Source: Candidatus Syntrophosphaera thermopropionivorans
GTDB lineage: Bacteria; Cloacimonadota; Cloacimonadia; Cloacimonadales; Cloacimonadaceae
Assembly: GCF_004353895.1 (NCBI RefSeq)
Contig: NZ_SMOG01000011.1
Coordinates: forward strand, 1 to 44,046
Reading direction: 5' to 3'
DNA length: 44,046 nucleotides
The translations under genes were made by a program, and so were the position numbers. The first letter of the stretch is position 1; every line of letters starts with the position of its first letter. This document shows, in pieces, positions 1-10,169 of this stretch. The notes beneath the pieces are model-generated. The model ran no database searches, was not told the origin of the DNA, and worked only from the letters and a program-made list of their open reading frames with translations.

Positions 1-23
1 TTGAAAATAGCTGATTATTTTTC

Positions 24-52
24 TTGACAGTATAGTGTAAATATAATTTACA
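24..52 (+). promoter_or_regulatory. candidate promoter of the sigma54-type regulator gene
   Basis: A perfect -35 box TTGACA lies at 24-29. At the usual 17-base spacing the -10 position holds TTTACA (47-52). A better-looking TATAAT (42-47) sits only 12 bases away. The start codon follows about 45 bases later. The -35 is clear; the -10 assignment is uncertain. Confidence 0.35.
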
Positions 53-94
53 ACTCTAATGTAAATGCTTCGTTTTAAAACAGAGGTAAAAAAT

Positions 95-3000
95 ATGACG
101 GAAGGTTTAACACAACAGTTACATAATTATATAAGTCAGCGCTTTTCGCTGTCAAAGGTCTTGAACCTTTTACTGGACAAATCACATAGCCATTTGATAG
201 AGATTACAGGAAAAGCTGGCTCAGGAAAGTCATACCTGATAAAACCTCTGATGGAAACTCTTCAAAATACTTACGAAAAAGTATATTTCTACTCGCCTCA
301 CCCCCTTTATCTCAATCAATTTTCTCTGCTACTACCCATAATAAGTGATGTTGAACCTGACGCCTTGGAAGAATTTTATCAGAAATACAATCAACAATAT
401 CGCACGGGCAGAAAATATGATTTTTTCTACTATCTCACAGAGCAGTTGAATAGACATAACTTACTGACTCCTCGTGCAATAATCATAGATGACGGTGATA
501 TTTTAGATAAATATAGCCGGGATTATTTACAGTATCTGGTACAATATGCTGAAGACAGTGGTATTCAAATAGTTTTTCTTTCTCAGCAGCGTCTTTTCCC
601 TTTTGCCCATTGGGAGATAGTTCCGCCTTTAACCGTGGAAGATGTTCAAAATATAATACAACTTGCCTTTCCTGAAGCAGTAGAAAATATCAGTAAAGAA
701 AGTGAGATTTTGCAGAAGATAGTTGAAGGTAATATGCTTATCCTGGAAAAGATTTTCAATGATATGCAATTGGGGAAAAACGGAACTGAATTTGATTTAA
801 CTCCATTTCTGGATAAAAATTATGACCCCTTACAGATATATTTTGAAACTTTGGAAAATCTTCCTGAAAACCAGAAAGAATTGCTACTCAGTATGTTTAT
901 TTTAGACCAGAAATTCAACGAAGATAATATCAAAAATATAAGTGGCAAAAAAAACATTAAAAAAGACCTGGAAAAATTGTACAACGCTGGATTAATAGAA
1001 CATCCTGATTTGGATTGGGTAGTCCAGAAAAAAGTTTCTATGATGGTTTGGCTGGAACAGCATCCGGAAGCTCTGTCTTCTCCCTTGATTCAAAAACTTC
1101 TGGATAACTTAGCAGAAGATAAAAGTGAAGAACAAATCAAGGTAAAAATTTTGATGCAGATGAATAAATATGAAGCTTCAGCTTTTGAAGCGGTCATAAA
1201 AGAACTGGAAAATCTATCTGATAATGATAGCTTGCTGCAGCTTTATCAATATCAACTTCAGCATATTAAGAAGCCTGACAGACAAATGCTCATCCATAAA
1301 AATATTGGCTTAGCTTATGCCAATTCCAACAAGAAAGATGAAGCCATAGAATATCTTCGTCAGAGCTTGCACATCTGCACGGAAAACTTATTACCGGCAG
1401 AAGAAATTGTCTATTTGCTCGCCAGTAATCTTTTTGCGGTAAATTCTACTGCCTTTGCTTTGGAAATAATCAATAAATATTCCCCCGAGACCATAGACCC
1501 TTACTGGAAATTGAAGATATCTCTTCTTAAAGCTGATATCCTGGGTGAAACAGAAGACTATGATTCCGCACTGGAAGAACTGGAAAAAATCAGCCATCAA
1601 AGTACCTCTATCAACGATAAAGATAAACGCCTTTTGCTGCAAGGTGAAACCAGAAAAATTAAAGGTAAAATCCTTTACTATATTAATGAATGGGAACAAT
1701 CTGAGGAGAATTTTAAAGAGGCGGAAAAATTCTTTAGTCTTGCCAATGACCATAGTGGATTGGCTGCTGTATATAATAATCTGGCAGTACTTTATATGTT
1801 TCAAGGAGATTGGGATAGAAGTGAACAATATTTTCTGAAAAGTCTGGCTTTGGAAAAGGAACATTTCAATCTAAACGGAATCTCTATCTGCTATAATAAC
1901 CTCGGTGGTCTGATGGATGATAAAGGTGACGGTCAAAAATCATTGATGTATCTGGAAGAAGCACTTAAACTACAAAAAATGCTTAATGAACCTTATAATA
2001 TCACAAATATATATAATAATATTGGCATCACCTGGATGGACCATAATGAATATGATAAAGCAGAAGAAGCCTTAAAAAATTCACTACAGACGGCAGTAGA
2101 CTTTGGATTTTATCGCAATATTATAGCATCATTAAACAATCTGGGCGCTCTTTACTTCAAAAAAGGTGACTGGGCACAATCCATAGCACTTTATGAACAG
2201 GCAATCAAAAAAAGTGAGGAGAACAATTTTACTGAGGGATTACTTCGCTCTTTCAATAACTTAGGTGAAGTTTATGAGAAACAGGATGAACTGACTCTGG
2301 CTTATGATTTATATTTTAAAGGTTTAGAATTACTTCCCTCTGTTAATGACGATTTCATTAAGGCTGATTTGTATGGTAATCTGGGAAGTGTGCTCACTAA
2401 ACTGCATAAATTTAAAGAAGCATATACCTATCTGGTGGAAAGTCTGGATTTCTTCAAATCTATCAATGCGAGAGATAAAATCATAGAGGGATATCAAAAA
2501 CAAGCTTACTACTTCATTTTAACCAGAAATTATGACAGTGCAGAATATTATTTAACCGAAGCGATGAATATGGCAAGTGAAGGAAATCGCTTGTTTGAAT
2601 TAGGGAAAATTCATTATCTCAGAGCATTACTGGAGCGGAAAAATCTGGAATCCGCTAAAGAACATCTGCACCAGGCTATAGAACTTTTTGTGGAGACCTC
2701 CAATAATTATGAACTTTCTTTGGCAAATTATGAGCTGGCAGAGGTTCTTTTTGACTTAAAAGAATGGGAAGCTGCTCTGGAAATATTAAAGACTAATAAG
2801 AAAATATTACAGAAATATGGTTCTATCAAGCTTCTGGAGAAGAATGATATTTTAATGCAGAAGATTTCCCGGGAATATTCTTCACAATTAAGAGATGTTA
2901 AGTTTGAAGAAAATCTGCTTAACCAATTCTATGAAATAACTCAAAGGCTAAATACTATCTCGGATCTGGATGTGCTTATAGAACAAACACTTTCTGGACT

Positions 3001-4378
3001 AATTGACATATCAGAAGCAGATGGAGGAATACTCTGTCTGCATAGAAGTGAGACCGTTCCAGATTCCTGGGAATATAAGATATTCCAGAATTTTTCTTCA
3101 GAGAATAAGTATTATGATATCTTTATGAATCTCTGTAATATGGCATATAATACAAACAGCATAAAAGACTTCAAGCAACCGCATTTTGCTCCTTCCTACA
3201 ATCATATCATAGTGCTTCCGCTTTTCATAAGAAAGAATGTTCTGGGAACGGTGTTACTTTTTGCTCAAAGCGGTTCACACTATTTCTCTGAACGTATCAT
3301 AAATCTGCTCAGTGCACTCACCAATCAAGCAATTGTCACCATAGAAAATATTCGTTCTGCTGGTCTGGAAAAAACGCATAATAGCATCAGAGAACAACTT
3401 AATATGGGAAATGTATACTCTGATATTATTGGACAAAGTCCAGAGATGCTCAAGATTTTTGATATAATAGAAAAGGTAAAAGACACACCTACAACTGTCC
3501 TTCTGGAAGGACCAAGTGGAACTGGTAAAGAACTTTTAGCTCGTGCTTTGCACTATAGAAGCAATCGTAGGAATAAAGCGTTCGTAGCTCAATATTGTGG
3601 TGCTTTGCCTGAAACTCTTTTGGAAAGCGAACTTTTTGGTCATGTTAAAGGTTCGTTCACTGGAGCTGCATATGACAAGAAAGGCCTTTTTGAAATAGCA
3701 GATGGGGGCACTTTCTTTTTGGATGAAATAGCGGATATAACTCCCAGCACTCAGGCTAAGCTGCTTCGTTTTCTGCAGGAAGGTGAAATCAAAAGAGTTG
3801 GTTCCACAAAGACAGAAAAAGTTGATGTCCGCGTTGTTTGTGCCACTAATGTTCCTTTAGAAGAAAGGGTTAAATCAGGAGCTTTCCGTCTGGACCTGTA
3901 TTATAGATTGAATGTAATCCGCATAGAAGTTCCACCCTTAAAAAATCGGACTGGTGATATTCCGCTGCTGGCAATCCATTTTCTGGATAAATATAACACC
4001 AGAATGGGAAAGAATGTTCAAGGATTCACTGATGAAGCAATGAAAATGCTGGAACAATATGATTGGCCCGGAAATGTTAGACAGCTGGAAAATGAAATAG
4101 AACGAGCTGTTACTTTGGCTGAAGATGCTTCTTTTATTAGAGGTACCGATTTTTCTGATGAAGTGCGCCGCTATATTGAAAATCAGAAAACCATCAGTAT
4201 CCTTTCTGGACGGAAAACATTAAAAGATGCAATGGAAGAACTGGAACGTAAAATGATTCAAGATGCAATGGAAGCTTTTGATTGGAATCAAACTCAAGCA
4301 GCAAAAGAACTGGGAATCTCACGTCAAGGCTTGATTCAGAAACTAAAACGCTATAATCTCTATAAAGAGGGCGAATAG
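95..4378 (+). CDS. large sigma54-dependent activator with N-terminal ATPase, TPR and GAF domains
   Basis: This 1427-residue protein looks like a transcriptional activator of sigma54 promoters with a big sensory front end. Visible in order are an N-terminal P-loop ATPase (GKAGSGKS at about 39-46, Walker B-like AIIIDD), a long helical array of tetratricopeptide repeats (about 400-930), a GAF-like domain (about 950-1090), and a sigma54 AAA+ domain with Walker A GPSGTGKE near 1139 and FFLDEI Walker B. The sigma54-contacting loop reads GSFTGA (near 1186) rather than GAFTGA. It ends in a Fis-type helix-turn-helix (TQAAKELGISRQGLIQKL). I chose ATG at 95 because GAGG lies 7 bases upstream; the ATG at 65 has no such site. 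The signal and target genes are unknown. The family assignment is firm and the physiological role is not. Confidence 0.9.
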   Translation: MTEGLTQQLHNYISQRFSLSKVLNLLLDKSHSHLIEITGKAGSGKSYLIKPLMETLQNTYEKVYFYSPHPLYLNQFSLLLPIISDVEPDALEEFYQKYNQQYRTGRKYDFFYYLTEQLNRHNLLTPRAIIIDDGDILDKYSRDYLQYLVQYAEDSGIQIVFLSQQRLFPFAHWEIVPPLTVEDVQNIIQLAFPEAVENISKESEILQKIVEGNMLILEKIFNDMQLGKNGTEFDLTPFLDKNYDPLQIYFETLENLPENQKELLLSMFILDQKFNEDNIKNISGKKNIKKDLEKLYNAGLIEHPDLDWVVQKKVSMMVWLEQHPEALSSPLIQKLLDNLAEDKSEEQIKVKILMQMNKYEASAFEAVIKELENLSDNDSLLQLYQYQLQHIKKPDRQMLIHKNIGLAYANSNKKDEAIEYLRQSLHICTENLLPAEEIVYLLASNLFAVNSTAFALEIINKYSPETIDPYWKLKISLLKADILGETEDYDSALEELEKISHQSTSINDKDKRLLLQGETRKIKGKILYYINEWEQSEENFKEAEKFFSLANDHSGLAAVYNNLAVLYMFQGDWDRSEQYFLKSLALEKEHFNLNGISICYNNLGGLMDDKGDGQKSLMYLEEALKLQKMLNEPYNITNIYNNIGITWMDHNEYDKAEEALKNSLQTAVDFGFYRNIIASLNNLGALYFKKGDWAQSIALYEQAIKKSEENNFTEGLLRSFNNLGEVYEKQDELTLAYDLYFKGLELLPSVNDDFIKADLYGNLGSVLTKLHKFKEAYTYLVESLDFFKSINARDKIIEGYQKQAYYFILTRNYDSAEYYLTEAMNMASEGNRLFELGKIHYLRALLERKNLESAKEHLHQAIELFVETSNNYELSLANYELAEVLFDLKEWEAALEILKTNKKILQKYGSIKLLEKNDILMQKISREYSSQLRDVKFEENLLNQFYEITQRLNTISDLDVLIEQTLSGLIDISEADGGILCLHRSETVPDSWEYKIFQNFSSENKYYDIFMNLCNMAYNTNSIKDFKQPHFAPSYNHIIVLPLFIRKNVLGTVLLFAQSGSHYFSERIINLLSALTNQAIVTIENIRSAGLEKTHNSIREQLNMGNVYSDIIGQSPEMLKIFDIIEKVKDTPTTVLLEGPSGTGKELLARALHYRSNRRNKAFVAQYCGALPETLLESELFGHVKGSFTGAAYDKKGLFEIADGGTFFLDEIADITPSTQAKLLRFLQEGEIKRVGSTKTEKVDVRVVCATNVPLEERVKSGAFRLDLYYRLNVIRIEVPPLKNRTGDIPLLAIHFLDKYNTRMGKNVQGFTDEAMKMLEQYDWPGNVRQLENEIERAVTLAEDASFIRGTDFSDEVRRYIENQKTISILSGRKTLKDAMEELERKMIQDAMEAFDWNQTQAAKELGISRQGLIQKLKRYNLYKEGE

Positions 4379-4392
4379 GAAATCCCTCACTA

Positions 4393-7239
4393 ATGGAAAA
4401 AGAAGAGCTGGCTGGTTTAAAGAATAATCTGGATTTTGTAGCTATTGATACAGAAACCACAGGCCTGGACCCTTCCCGTGATGAAATTATAGAATTAGCT
4501 GCCACCCGTTTCAAATCAGGGAAAATTGAAGACCAATTCTCCACGCTGGTTAAACCACATCGGGGAATGCCAAAATATATAGAATTTCTCACTCATATTA
4601 ATCCTGATGATTTATCCACCGCTCCTGAAGCAAAAATTGCCCTGAAGGATTTATTCTCTTTTGTCGGAGATTCCGTTCTGGTGGGACATAATGTACCTTT
4701 TGATATCGGATTCATAAACCATCATTCCGCTTTAAATAAAGGTGCTGTTCTAACTAGTAAATTCTGGGATACACAAGAAATATCAAGAGTCTATTTCCCC
4801 TTCGTCAGTGACCATAAACTAAGCACTATGCTAAAGTTTTTCCATATTACCCCGGAAGCTGCTCATAGAGCTACTGCCGATGCTGAAGCAAGTGGTCTAC
4901 TTTTGATAGCTATGACCGAACACATTATCAAGCACCATTCAATGATGACTAATGCTCGCTTGCTGGACCTCAGTAAACAGGCTCAACTGAATAATTCCTT
5001 GTATGATTATCTCCATTTACTGGTGGAATATCAAAGAAGCTATGTGCTGAAAGGAGAACACACTACTCCTCTTGACTATGCGAAACCAAATGTGATAGAA
5101 AATGATATTCCCTTCCATAATATTTCGCTGGATGAGGTTTTCAATTCCGAAGGTCTGCTTTCTCAGAAGTTTCCTCATTTTGAATTCCGTTCTGGTCAAT
5201 TGGAAATGGCAAATAAAGTGAAAGAAGCTTTTCAAAATACTAAACATCTGGCAATTGAAGCTGGAACTGGAGTAGGAAAATCTTTTGCCTACCTCGTTCC
5301 GGCTATGATTTTTGCCCATAAGAATAAAACTCGGGTAGTGGTCTCTACTAATACCAAAAATCTGCAAGACCAGCTTTTTTATAAAGACCTACCTCAATTG
5401 AAAAAGATGCTGCCTCTGCCCTTTAAAGCCTCACTGGTTAAAGGTAGAGAAAATTATGTCTGTGAAAGAAGATGGAATGATATGTTGATGGAACAATCTA
5501 CTGCTTTAATTCCTTATGAAGCTCAGGCATTGCTCTATCTTTATATTTGGAAACAGCTCACAAAATCTGGAGATATCTCGGAAAATTCATCCTTTGACCG
5601 AAAACGTTTTAATATCATCTGGAAAAGAATCTGTTCCGACCGTTATCAATGTATGGGAAGAAAATGTCCCCACTCTGGTAAATGCTATGTGCTCAATCTT
5701 AGAAAACATATAGAAAATTCAACTATCGTAGTTACTAATCATTCCCTACTGCTAACTGATTTAAGAATGGAAAATACCACCCTGGGGAAGTATGATTATC
5801 TGGTGGTAGATGAAGCTCATAATTTAATGGACTCTGCGTCAAAAAATCTTGGATTTGAGGTTGGATATCAAGATTTAGTAAATCTGTTTAATCAGTTCGC
5901 TCCAGCTACAAAAAGGAAAAATGTGGGTCTTCTTAATCAGCTTGATTTTATGCTTAAAAGAAGTGTTATCCCTGAAACCAGCAATGAACAAATCCAGATG
6001 ATTACAAAAAGTCTGAGTGAACAAATCAGCACTATGCGTAAGATTTCGCTGGAACTTTTCACTGAAGCACAAGACCTTTGTCAACAGGCAGATTCCTATT
6101 CAAAACTGAGAATTAAAAATCCCGAAGATTTCCCCCATTTATATGAATCACTGGATAAGCTGAATAAACAGTGGCACTCTTTCCTGAAACAACTATCCAA
6201 TTTAGCTGATACCTTTTCTATGCTAAACAGCAAACAAGTTCCCAATTACGACACCCTAAATGAATCCATAAACGGTTTAGTAAAAAGAAGTGTAGATATC
6301 CAGGTTGGTCTGGATATTCTGGAAAATCCAGATTTGATGAATAATGCACTCTGGATAGAAAATGACTTGCGTCCCGACCCAAAAACTCCTGTCTCTACTT
6401 TTTGCTATGCACCCGTTGATGTGTCTCTCCAGTTAAACGAAATGCTTTATAAGAATATTCCGAGTATTATTTTTACTTCTGCTACTCTTGCTTTACGCCA
6501 ATCTTTTAAATACTTTTTTACTCAAAGTGGATTAAGCCTGATTCCACCTGAACAATTGGACGAATATATTGTAGATTCTCCCTTTGATTACGATAAACAG
6601 TCACTCCTGATGATAAGTAGCTTTCTACCTGAGCCCAAGGACCGTTTCTTTATCAATCAAGCCTTAGGATGTGTTGAACAACTGGTTCTTTCCGTTGATG
6701 TTGGCACAATGATTCTCTTTACGAATTACAAGGACTTAAACAGTGTATATGATTATCTAAGTGAGCCTCTGTATCATCGTAAAAGACCGCTTTTTGCTCA
6801 GGGAAAAACTTATAGCCGCTCCTCTATGCTGGAAGAATTTAAAAGTTATAAAAATGCCGTCCTATTGGGAACCAATTCTTTCTGGGAAGGTGTTGATATT
6901 CAAGGTGATTCACTTTCTATGCTTATCCTTTTTAAATTGCCTTTTCAAGTGCCTTCTGAACCTATTGTGGAAGCTCTGATTGACAAACTTAATACCGAGA
7001 ATAAAGATTCTTTTATGCACTATATGCTCCCAAATGCTCTGCTTAAATTAAGACAGGGTTTTGGAAGACTTATTCGTAGTAAAGAAGACCGCGGTATCGT
7101 TCTGATAATGGATTCACGCGTCTCAAATAAATACTATGGAAAATATTTTAAAGAAGTGCTTCCAGCAAAATGCATGGAAATTAAAAGCGAATTGGAATTG
7201 CTAAATGAAGTTATCCGTTTTTTCAATGTGAGTAAGTAA
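4393..7239 (+). CDS. dinG: DnaQ-like 3'-5' exonuclease fused to DinG-family helicase
   Basis: A 948-residue fusion. Residues 14-180 are a DEDD exonuclease of the DNA polymerase III epsilon type: motif I AIDTETTGLD (D19, E21) and the late HRATADAEA motif. The rest is a superfamily 2 DinG/XPD-like 5'-3' DNA helicase: Walker A EAGTGVGKS near 289, DEAH box near 473, and four cysteines typical of an iron-sulfur cluster (RENYVCERRW, then C-x5-C-x3-C-x5-C spacing in the CSDRYQCMGRKCPHSGKC stretch). The C-terminal helicase motifs include GTNSFWEGVDIQGDSL and QGFGRLIRS. The same fusion is known in Firmicutes (YpvA/DinG-like). It starts 14 bases after the regulator and its stop overlaps murB by one base, so the genes are probably co-transcribed. 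Likely role: DNA repair or unwinding of unusual structures. Confidence 0.92.
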   Translation: MEKEELAGLKNNLDFVAIDTETTGLDPSRDEIIELAATRFKSGKIEDQFSTLVKPHRGMPKYIEFLTHINPDDLSTAPEAKIALKDLFSFVGDSVLVGHNVPFDIGFINHHSALNKGAVLTSKFWDTQEISRVYFPFVSDHKLSTMLKFFHITPEAAHRATADAEASGLLLIAMTEHIIKHHSMMTNARLLDLSKQAQLNNSLYDYLHLLVEYQRSYVLKGEHTTPLDYAKPNVIENDIPFHNISLDEVFNSEGLLSQKFPHFEFRSGQLEMANKVKEAFQNTKHLAIEAGTGVGKSFAYLVPAMIFAHKNKTRVVVSTNTKNLQDQLFYKDLPQLKKMLPLPFKASLVKGRENYVCERRWNDMLMEQSTALIPYEAQALLYLYIWKQLTKSGDISENSSFDRKRFNIIWKRICSDRYQCMGRKCPHSGKCYVLNLRKHIENSTIVVTNHSLLLTDLRMENTTLGKYDYLVVDEAHNLMDSASKNLGFEVGYQDLVNLFNQFAPATKRKNVGLLNQLDFMLKRSVIPETSNEQIQMITKSLSEQISTMRKISLELFTEAQDLCQQADSYSKLRIKNPEDFPHLYESLDKLNKQWHSFLKQLSNLADTFSMLNSKQVPNYDTLNESINGLVKRSVDIQVGLDILENPDLMNNALWIENDLRPDPKTPVSTFCYAPVDVSLQLNEMLYKNIPSIIFTSATLALRQSFKYFFTQSGLSLIPPEQLDEYIVDSPFDYDKQSLLMISSFLPEPKDRFFINQALGCVEQLVLSVDVGTMILFTNYKDLNSVYDYLSEPLYHRKRPLFAQGKTYSRSSMLEEFKSYKNAVLLGTNSFWEGVDIQGDSLSMLILFKLPFQVPSEPIVEALIDKLNTENKDSFMHYMLPNALLKLRQGFGRLIRSKEDRGIVLIMDSRVSNKYYGKYFKEVLPAKCMEIKSELELLNEVIRFFNVSK

Positions 7240-8174
7240 TGATGTTAGCTCAACTGATAAAAGAACAATTACCCGCCCTAATTGAGAAAGGAAATATCCG
7301 TTTTGATGTACCTTTAGCTCCCTATACCAGTTTTAAGATTGGAGGTCCAGCGGAAGTATTCTGCCAACCGCAAAATATAGAGGAACTGATTGATATATTG
7401 AAAGTTGCCCTCAGTTTTAATATACCTTACTTCATCCTCGGTAATGGTTCTAATTTATTGATAAGCGATAAAGGTGTAGATGGCATCGTAATTCAGACTT
7501 CTGCACTGAATCAACTAAAACACGAAGGAAATTTAATAGAAGCATACTGTGGCGCTACTTTAAAAGACTTATGCTATTTTGCTAAGGAAGAAGGACTTTC
7601 CGGATTGGAATTCGCCTCTGGAATCCCAGGAACAGTCGGTGGCGCAGTTTTTATGAATGCTGGTGCTTATGGCTCGGAAATAAAAGATGTCCTTCTTAGT
7701 AGTGACTATCTGGAGCCCAATCTGGATAGCTTAAATTCTTTAAATCCCATCAAGCATCTCAATGCTAACGAACATAATTTTGCCTACCGCAAAAGTATCT
7801 TTCAAGAAAAAAACCTTATTCATATTAAAAGTGTCTTTCAACTTCAACCAGAAGACCCAAACATCATAACCGAAAAAATGCGCTCCTTTGAAGAAAAGAG
7901 AACGGAAAAACAGCCATTAGACCTTCCCAGTGCCGGTTCTGTATTTAAAAGACCAGAAGGATTTTATACTGGTAAATTGATAGAACAATGCGGCTTACGT
8001 GGTTATCAAATAGGTAAAGCGGCAATCTCGGAAAAACACTGTGGTTTTATCGTAAATCTGGGTGGAGCTACTGCAGCTGATGTTTTAGCTTTAATTAAAT
8101 ATGTGCAAGAAACTGTCTATAATAGATTTGGAGTTAAGCTGGAAACTGAAATACGATTTTTGGGTAAAGAATGA
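7239..8174 (+). CDS. murB: UDP-N-acetylenolpyruvoylglucosamine reductase
   Basis: This 311-residue FAD enzyme makes UDP-N-acetylmuramate by NADPH-dependent reduction in cytoplasmic peptidoglycan precursor synthesis. Visible hallmarks are the FAD-binding stretch LGNGSNLLISDKGVDG, the phosphate-binding GIPGTVGGAVFMNAGAYG, YRKSIFQ, the catalytic serine region PSAGSVFKRP (near 230), and the C-terminal GGATAADVLALI with a final conserved Glu in TEIRF. Length fits the shorter (type II) MurB enzymes. Translation starts in a TAATG junction with the upstream helicase, and its stop overlaps the next gene in ATGA, so translational coupling is likely. Confidence 0.96.
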   Translation: MMLAQLIKEQLPALIEKGNIRFDVPLAPYTSFKIGGPAEVFCQPQNIEELIDILKVALSFNIPYFILGNGSNLLISDKGVDGIVIQTSALNQLKHEGNLIEAYCGATLKDLCYFAKEEGLSGLEFASGIPGTVGGAVFMNAGAYGSEIKDVLLSSDYLEPNLDSLNSLNPIKHLNANEHNFAYRKSIFQEKNLIHIKSVFQLQPEDPNIITEKMRSFEEKRTEKQPLDLPSAGSVFKRPEGFYTGKLIEQCGLRGYQIGKAAISEKHCGFIVNLGGATAADVLALIKYVQETVYNRFGVKLETEIRFLGKE

Positions 8175-8959
8175 AAAAGAACGCTTCTCAATATTATCTC
8201 CCTATCCTGTTTTTCATAGTAATCATCCTAATCTGGCAATATTTAAGCTCCAGAACTGTTGTTGCCTTCTGGATTCTGCCTTCACCTAAAGAGATTATTC
8301 AGGTCTTTAAAGAATTTCCTGAATTAATCTGGTCTCATATGAAACCAACTATCATTGAAAGCGTTTCTGGACTACTTCTGGCAACTATCTTGGGTGTGTT
8401 AACCGCTTTAGCTATGCATAGTTCAAAAATTATTAAACAGATTTTCTATCCCTATCTGGTTGTTTCACAGACCATTCCCATCATTGCTGTGGCACCTCTA
8501 ATAGTTCTCTGGTTTGGTTATGGCATTCCAGCTAAAATCTTTGTTGTAGTATTGATGTGCTTTTTCCCTATAGCTTTGGGTCTGTATGATGGTTTAAAAC
8601 AGGTCTCGCAAGAACAAATCAGACTTTTAAAATCAATGGGGGCAAGCGATTGGAAGATTTATCGCTATTTGAAAATACCCGCTTCCTTACCTGCATTCTT
8701 TACTGGACTAAAACTTGCTGCCACTTATAGTGTTATGGCTGCTGTAATTGGTGAATGGTTAGGTGGAAATGCTGGTCTCGGAATTTATCTTACTCGCTCT
8801 ACCAAGTCCTTCCGTACTGCCAGTGTCTTTGCTGCTATAATAGTCATTATCCTACTGAGTTTAGCTATGTTTGGAATAGTGGCATTAATAGATAGAATCC
8901 TACTCTCCTGGCAATATAAGAAAATAGAGGAATATGAAGATATATCCTCCTTTAATTAA
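8171..8959 (+). CDS. ABC transporter permease, NitT/TauT (SsuC/ThiX-like) family
   Basis: A 262-residue inner-membrane protein with about six hydrophobic segments. It has the BPD permease signature loop, seen as SMGASDWKIYRYLKIPASLP followed by a GLKLAATYSV segment (the EAA-type contact for the ATPase). Homologues import nitrate, sulfonates, taurine or thiamine-precursor pyrimidines, and the substrate cannot be read from the permease alone. It overlaps murB by four bases (ATGA). No ATPase or substrate-binding protein gene is in this window, so its partners must be elsewhere. It converges on the dGTPase gene 17 bases away with no obvious terminator between. Confidence 0.88.
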   Translation: MKKNASQYYLPILFFIVIILIWQYLSSRTVVAFWILPSPKEIIQVFKEFPELIWSHMKPTIIESVSGLLLATILGVLTALAMHSSKIIKQIFYPYLVVSQTIPIIAVAPLIVLWFGYGIPAKIFVVVLMCFFPIALGLYDGLKQVSQEQIRLLKSMGASDWKIYRYLKIPASLPAFFTGLKLAATYSVMAAVIGEWLGGNAGLGIYLTRSTKSFRTASVFAAIIVIILLSLAMFGIVALIDRILLSWQYKKIEEYEDISSFN

Positions 8960-8976
8960 TTAGCTAAAGAATAACT

Positions 8977-10128
8977 TTACCATTTCCAAGGTAATAAATA
9001 GTCCTTAATCTCTTCATTATAATAGCGGTCAGTCATAGTAGCAATAAAATCACGCACTTGCTCAGCAGGAGAAAAACCTTCTCGGTATTCTGGGGATTTA
9101 TGGTCTAAAAAATGTTTAAAAATCTTGGACTCCCGGTTATTTTTCTCAATGTCTTCCAAATACTTATCAAACATTATTCCCATAGTGCGATAGATGATTT
9201 TATTGGATTTTTTCACTTTTTCATTGGTGTAAATATTTTCATAATTGAATTTCTTCAGTTCCAGAAGATAATAAGAAGTTTCTTCATCAAAAGCTATCCA
9301 ATCCTGTCCATAACTATTAATAATAACGCTTCTAATCAAAGTGTCTATAATCTGACTGTTGGTATTACCCAATTTATCAGTAACCTTTTGGGGCAAATCT
9401 TCCCTTTTCAAAAGATTAAAACGAATGGCATCTTCAATATCCTGACCAATGTAAGCAATCGTATCTGTAATTCTAACTACACATCCTTCCAGAGTTGCCG
9501 GCATCCAATCAAGTTCCATTCCTTCCTTCTTTAATCTTATATATTCCTGAATCCGAGCTTCATTTTTGTCCTTTTCAGGATATAAAATCGTATTATGCAC
9601 TTCTCCATCATGAGAAATAATTCCATCTCTTACGGGAAAGGTTAAATTCAATCCTCTTCCTTTACGAGAAATATGGTCTACAATGTGCAAAGATTCAATA
9701 TTATGATGAAAATGCCCTATACCATGTCTAACACAAGCATCAGATAAAGCTATCTCTCCATCATGACCAAAAGGGGGATGTCCTAAATCGTGACCCAACG
9801 CAATAGCTTCTATTAATTCTGTGTTCAATCCTAAATACTTGCCAATAGTGCGAGAAATCTGAGAAACATAAGCTATGTGCAAATTCCGATTGGTCATCTC
9901 TTCATCAATCAAATTAGTAAAGGAAAAAACCTGAGTTTTACCATGATACCTGCGATATGCACCACTATACAATATCCTATCTCTATCTACGGCAAATTGA
10001 GTGCGCATATCATCTGGTTCTTCTGGTCTCATTCTTTTAGCATCAGCATCCCGATAGGCTCTCGGACCAAGTGTGCATTCCGATTTTCGCTTTACTTCTT
10101 CAAATATCTTATATAATTTATCATCCAT
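8977..10128 (-). CDS. dgt: deoxyguanosinetriphosphate triphosphohydrolase-like protein
   Basis: A 383-residue HD-superfamily hydrolase that would split dNTPs into deoxynucleoside and triphosphate and so help set nucleotide pools. The metal site is visible: His84 in RNLHIAYVSQI, the HD pair at 113-114 within LGHDLGHPPFGHDGE, and a later Asp in VVRITDTIAYIGQDIEDAI. The N-terminal RDRILYSGAYRRYHGKTQVF matches the family substrate region. Length suits the shorter dGTPase-like group rather than the 500-residue E. coli Dgt, so the dNTP specificity is not certain. Start at 10128 is supported by AGGG about 8 bases upstream. Confidence 0.93.
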   Translation of the reverse strand: MDDKLYKIFEEVKRKSECTLGPRAYRDADAKRMRPEEPDDMRTQFAVDRDRILYSGAYRRYHGKTQVFSFTNLIDEEMTNRNLHIAYVSQISRTIGKYLGLNTELIEAIALGHDLGHPPFGHDGEIALSDACVRHGIGHFHHNIESLHIVDHISRKGRGLNLTFPVRDGIISHDGEVHNTILYPEKDKNEARIQEYIRLKKEGMELDWMPATLEGCVVRITDTIAYIGQDIEDAIRFNLLKREDLPQKVTDKLGNTNSQIIDTLIRSVIINSYGQDWIAFDEETSYYLLELKKFNYENIYTNEKVKKSNKIIYRTMGIMFDKYLEDIEKNNRESKIFKHFLDHKSPEYREGFSPAEQVRDFIATMTDRYYNEEIKDYLLPWKW

Positions 10129-10169
10129 TTTATTATCCCTGCCTTAATGCATTACTGTATTATTCATCT

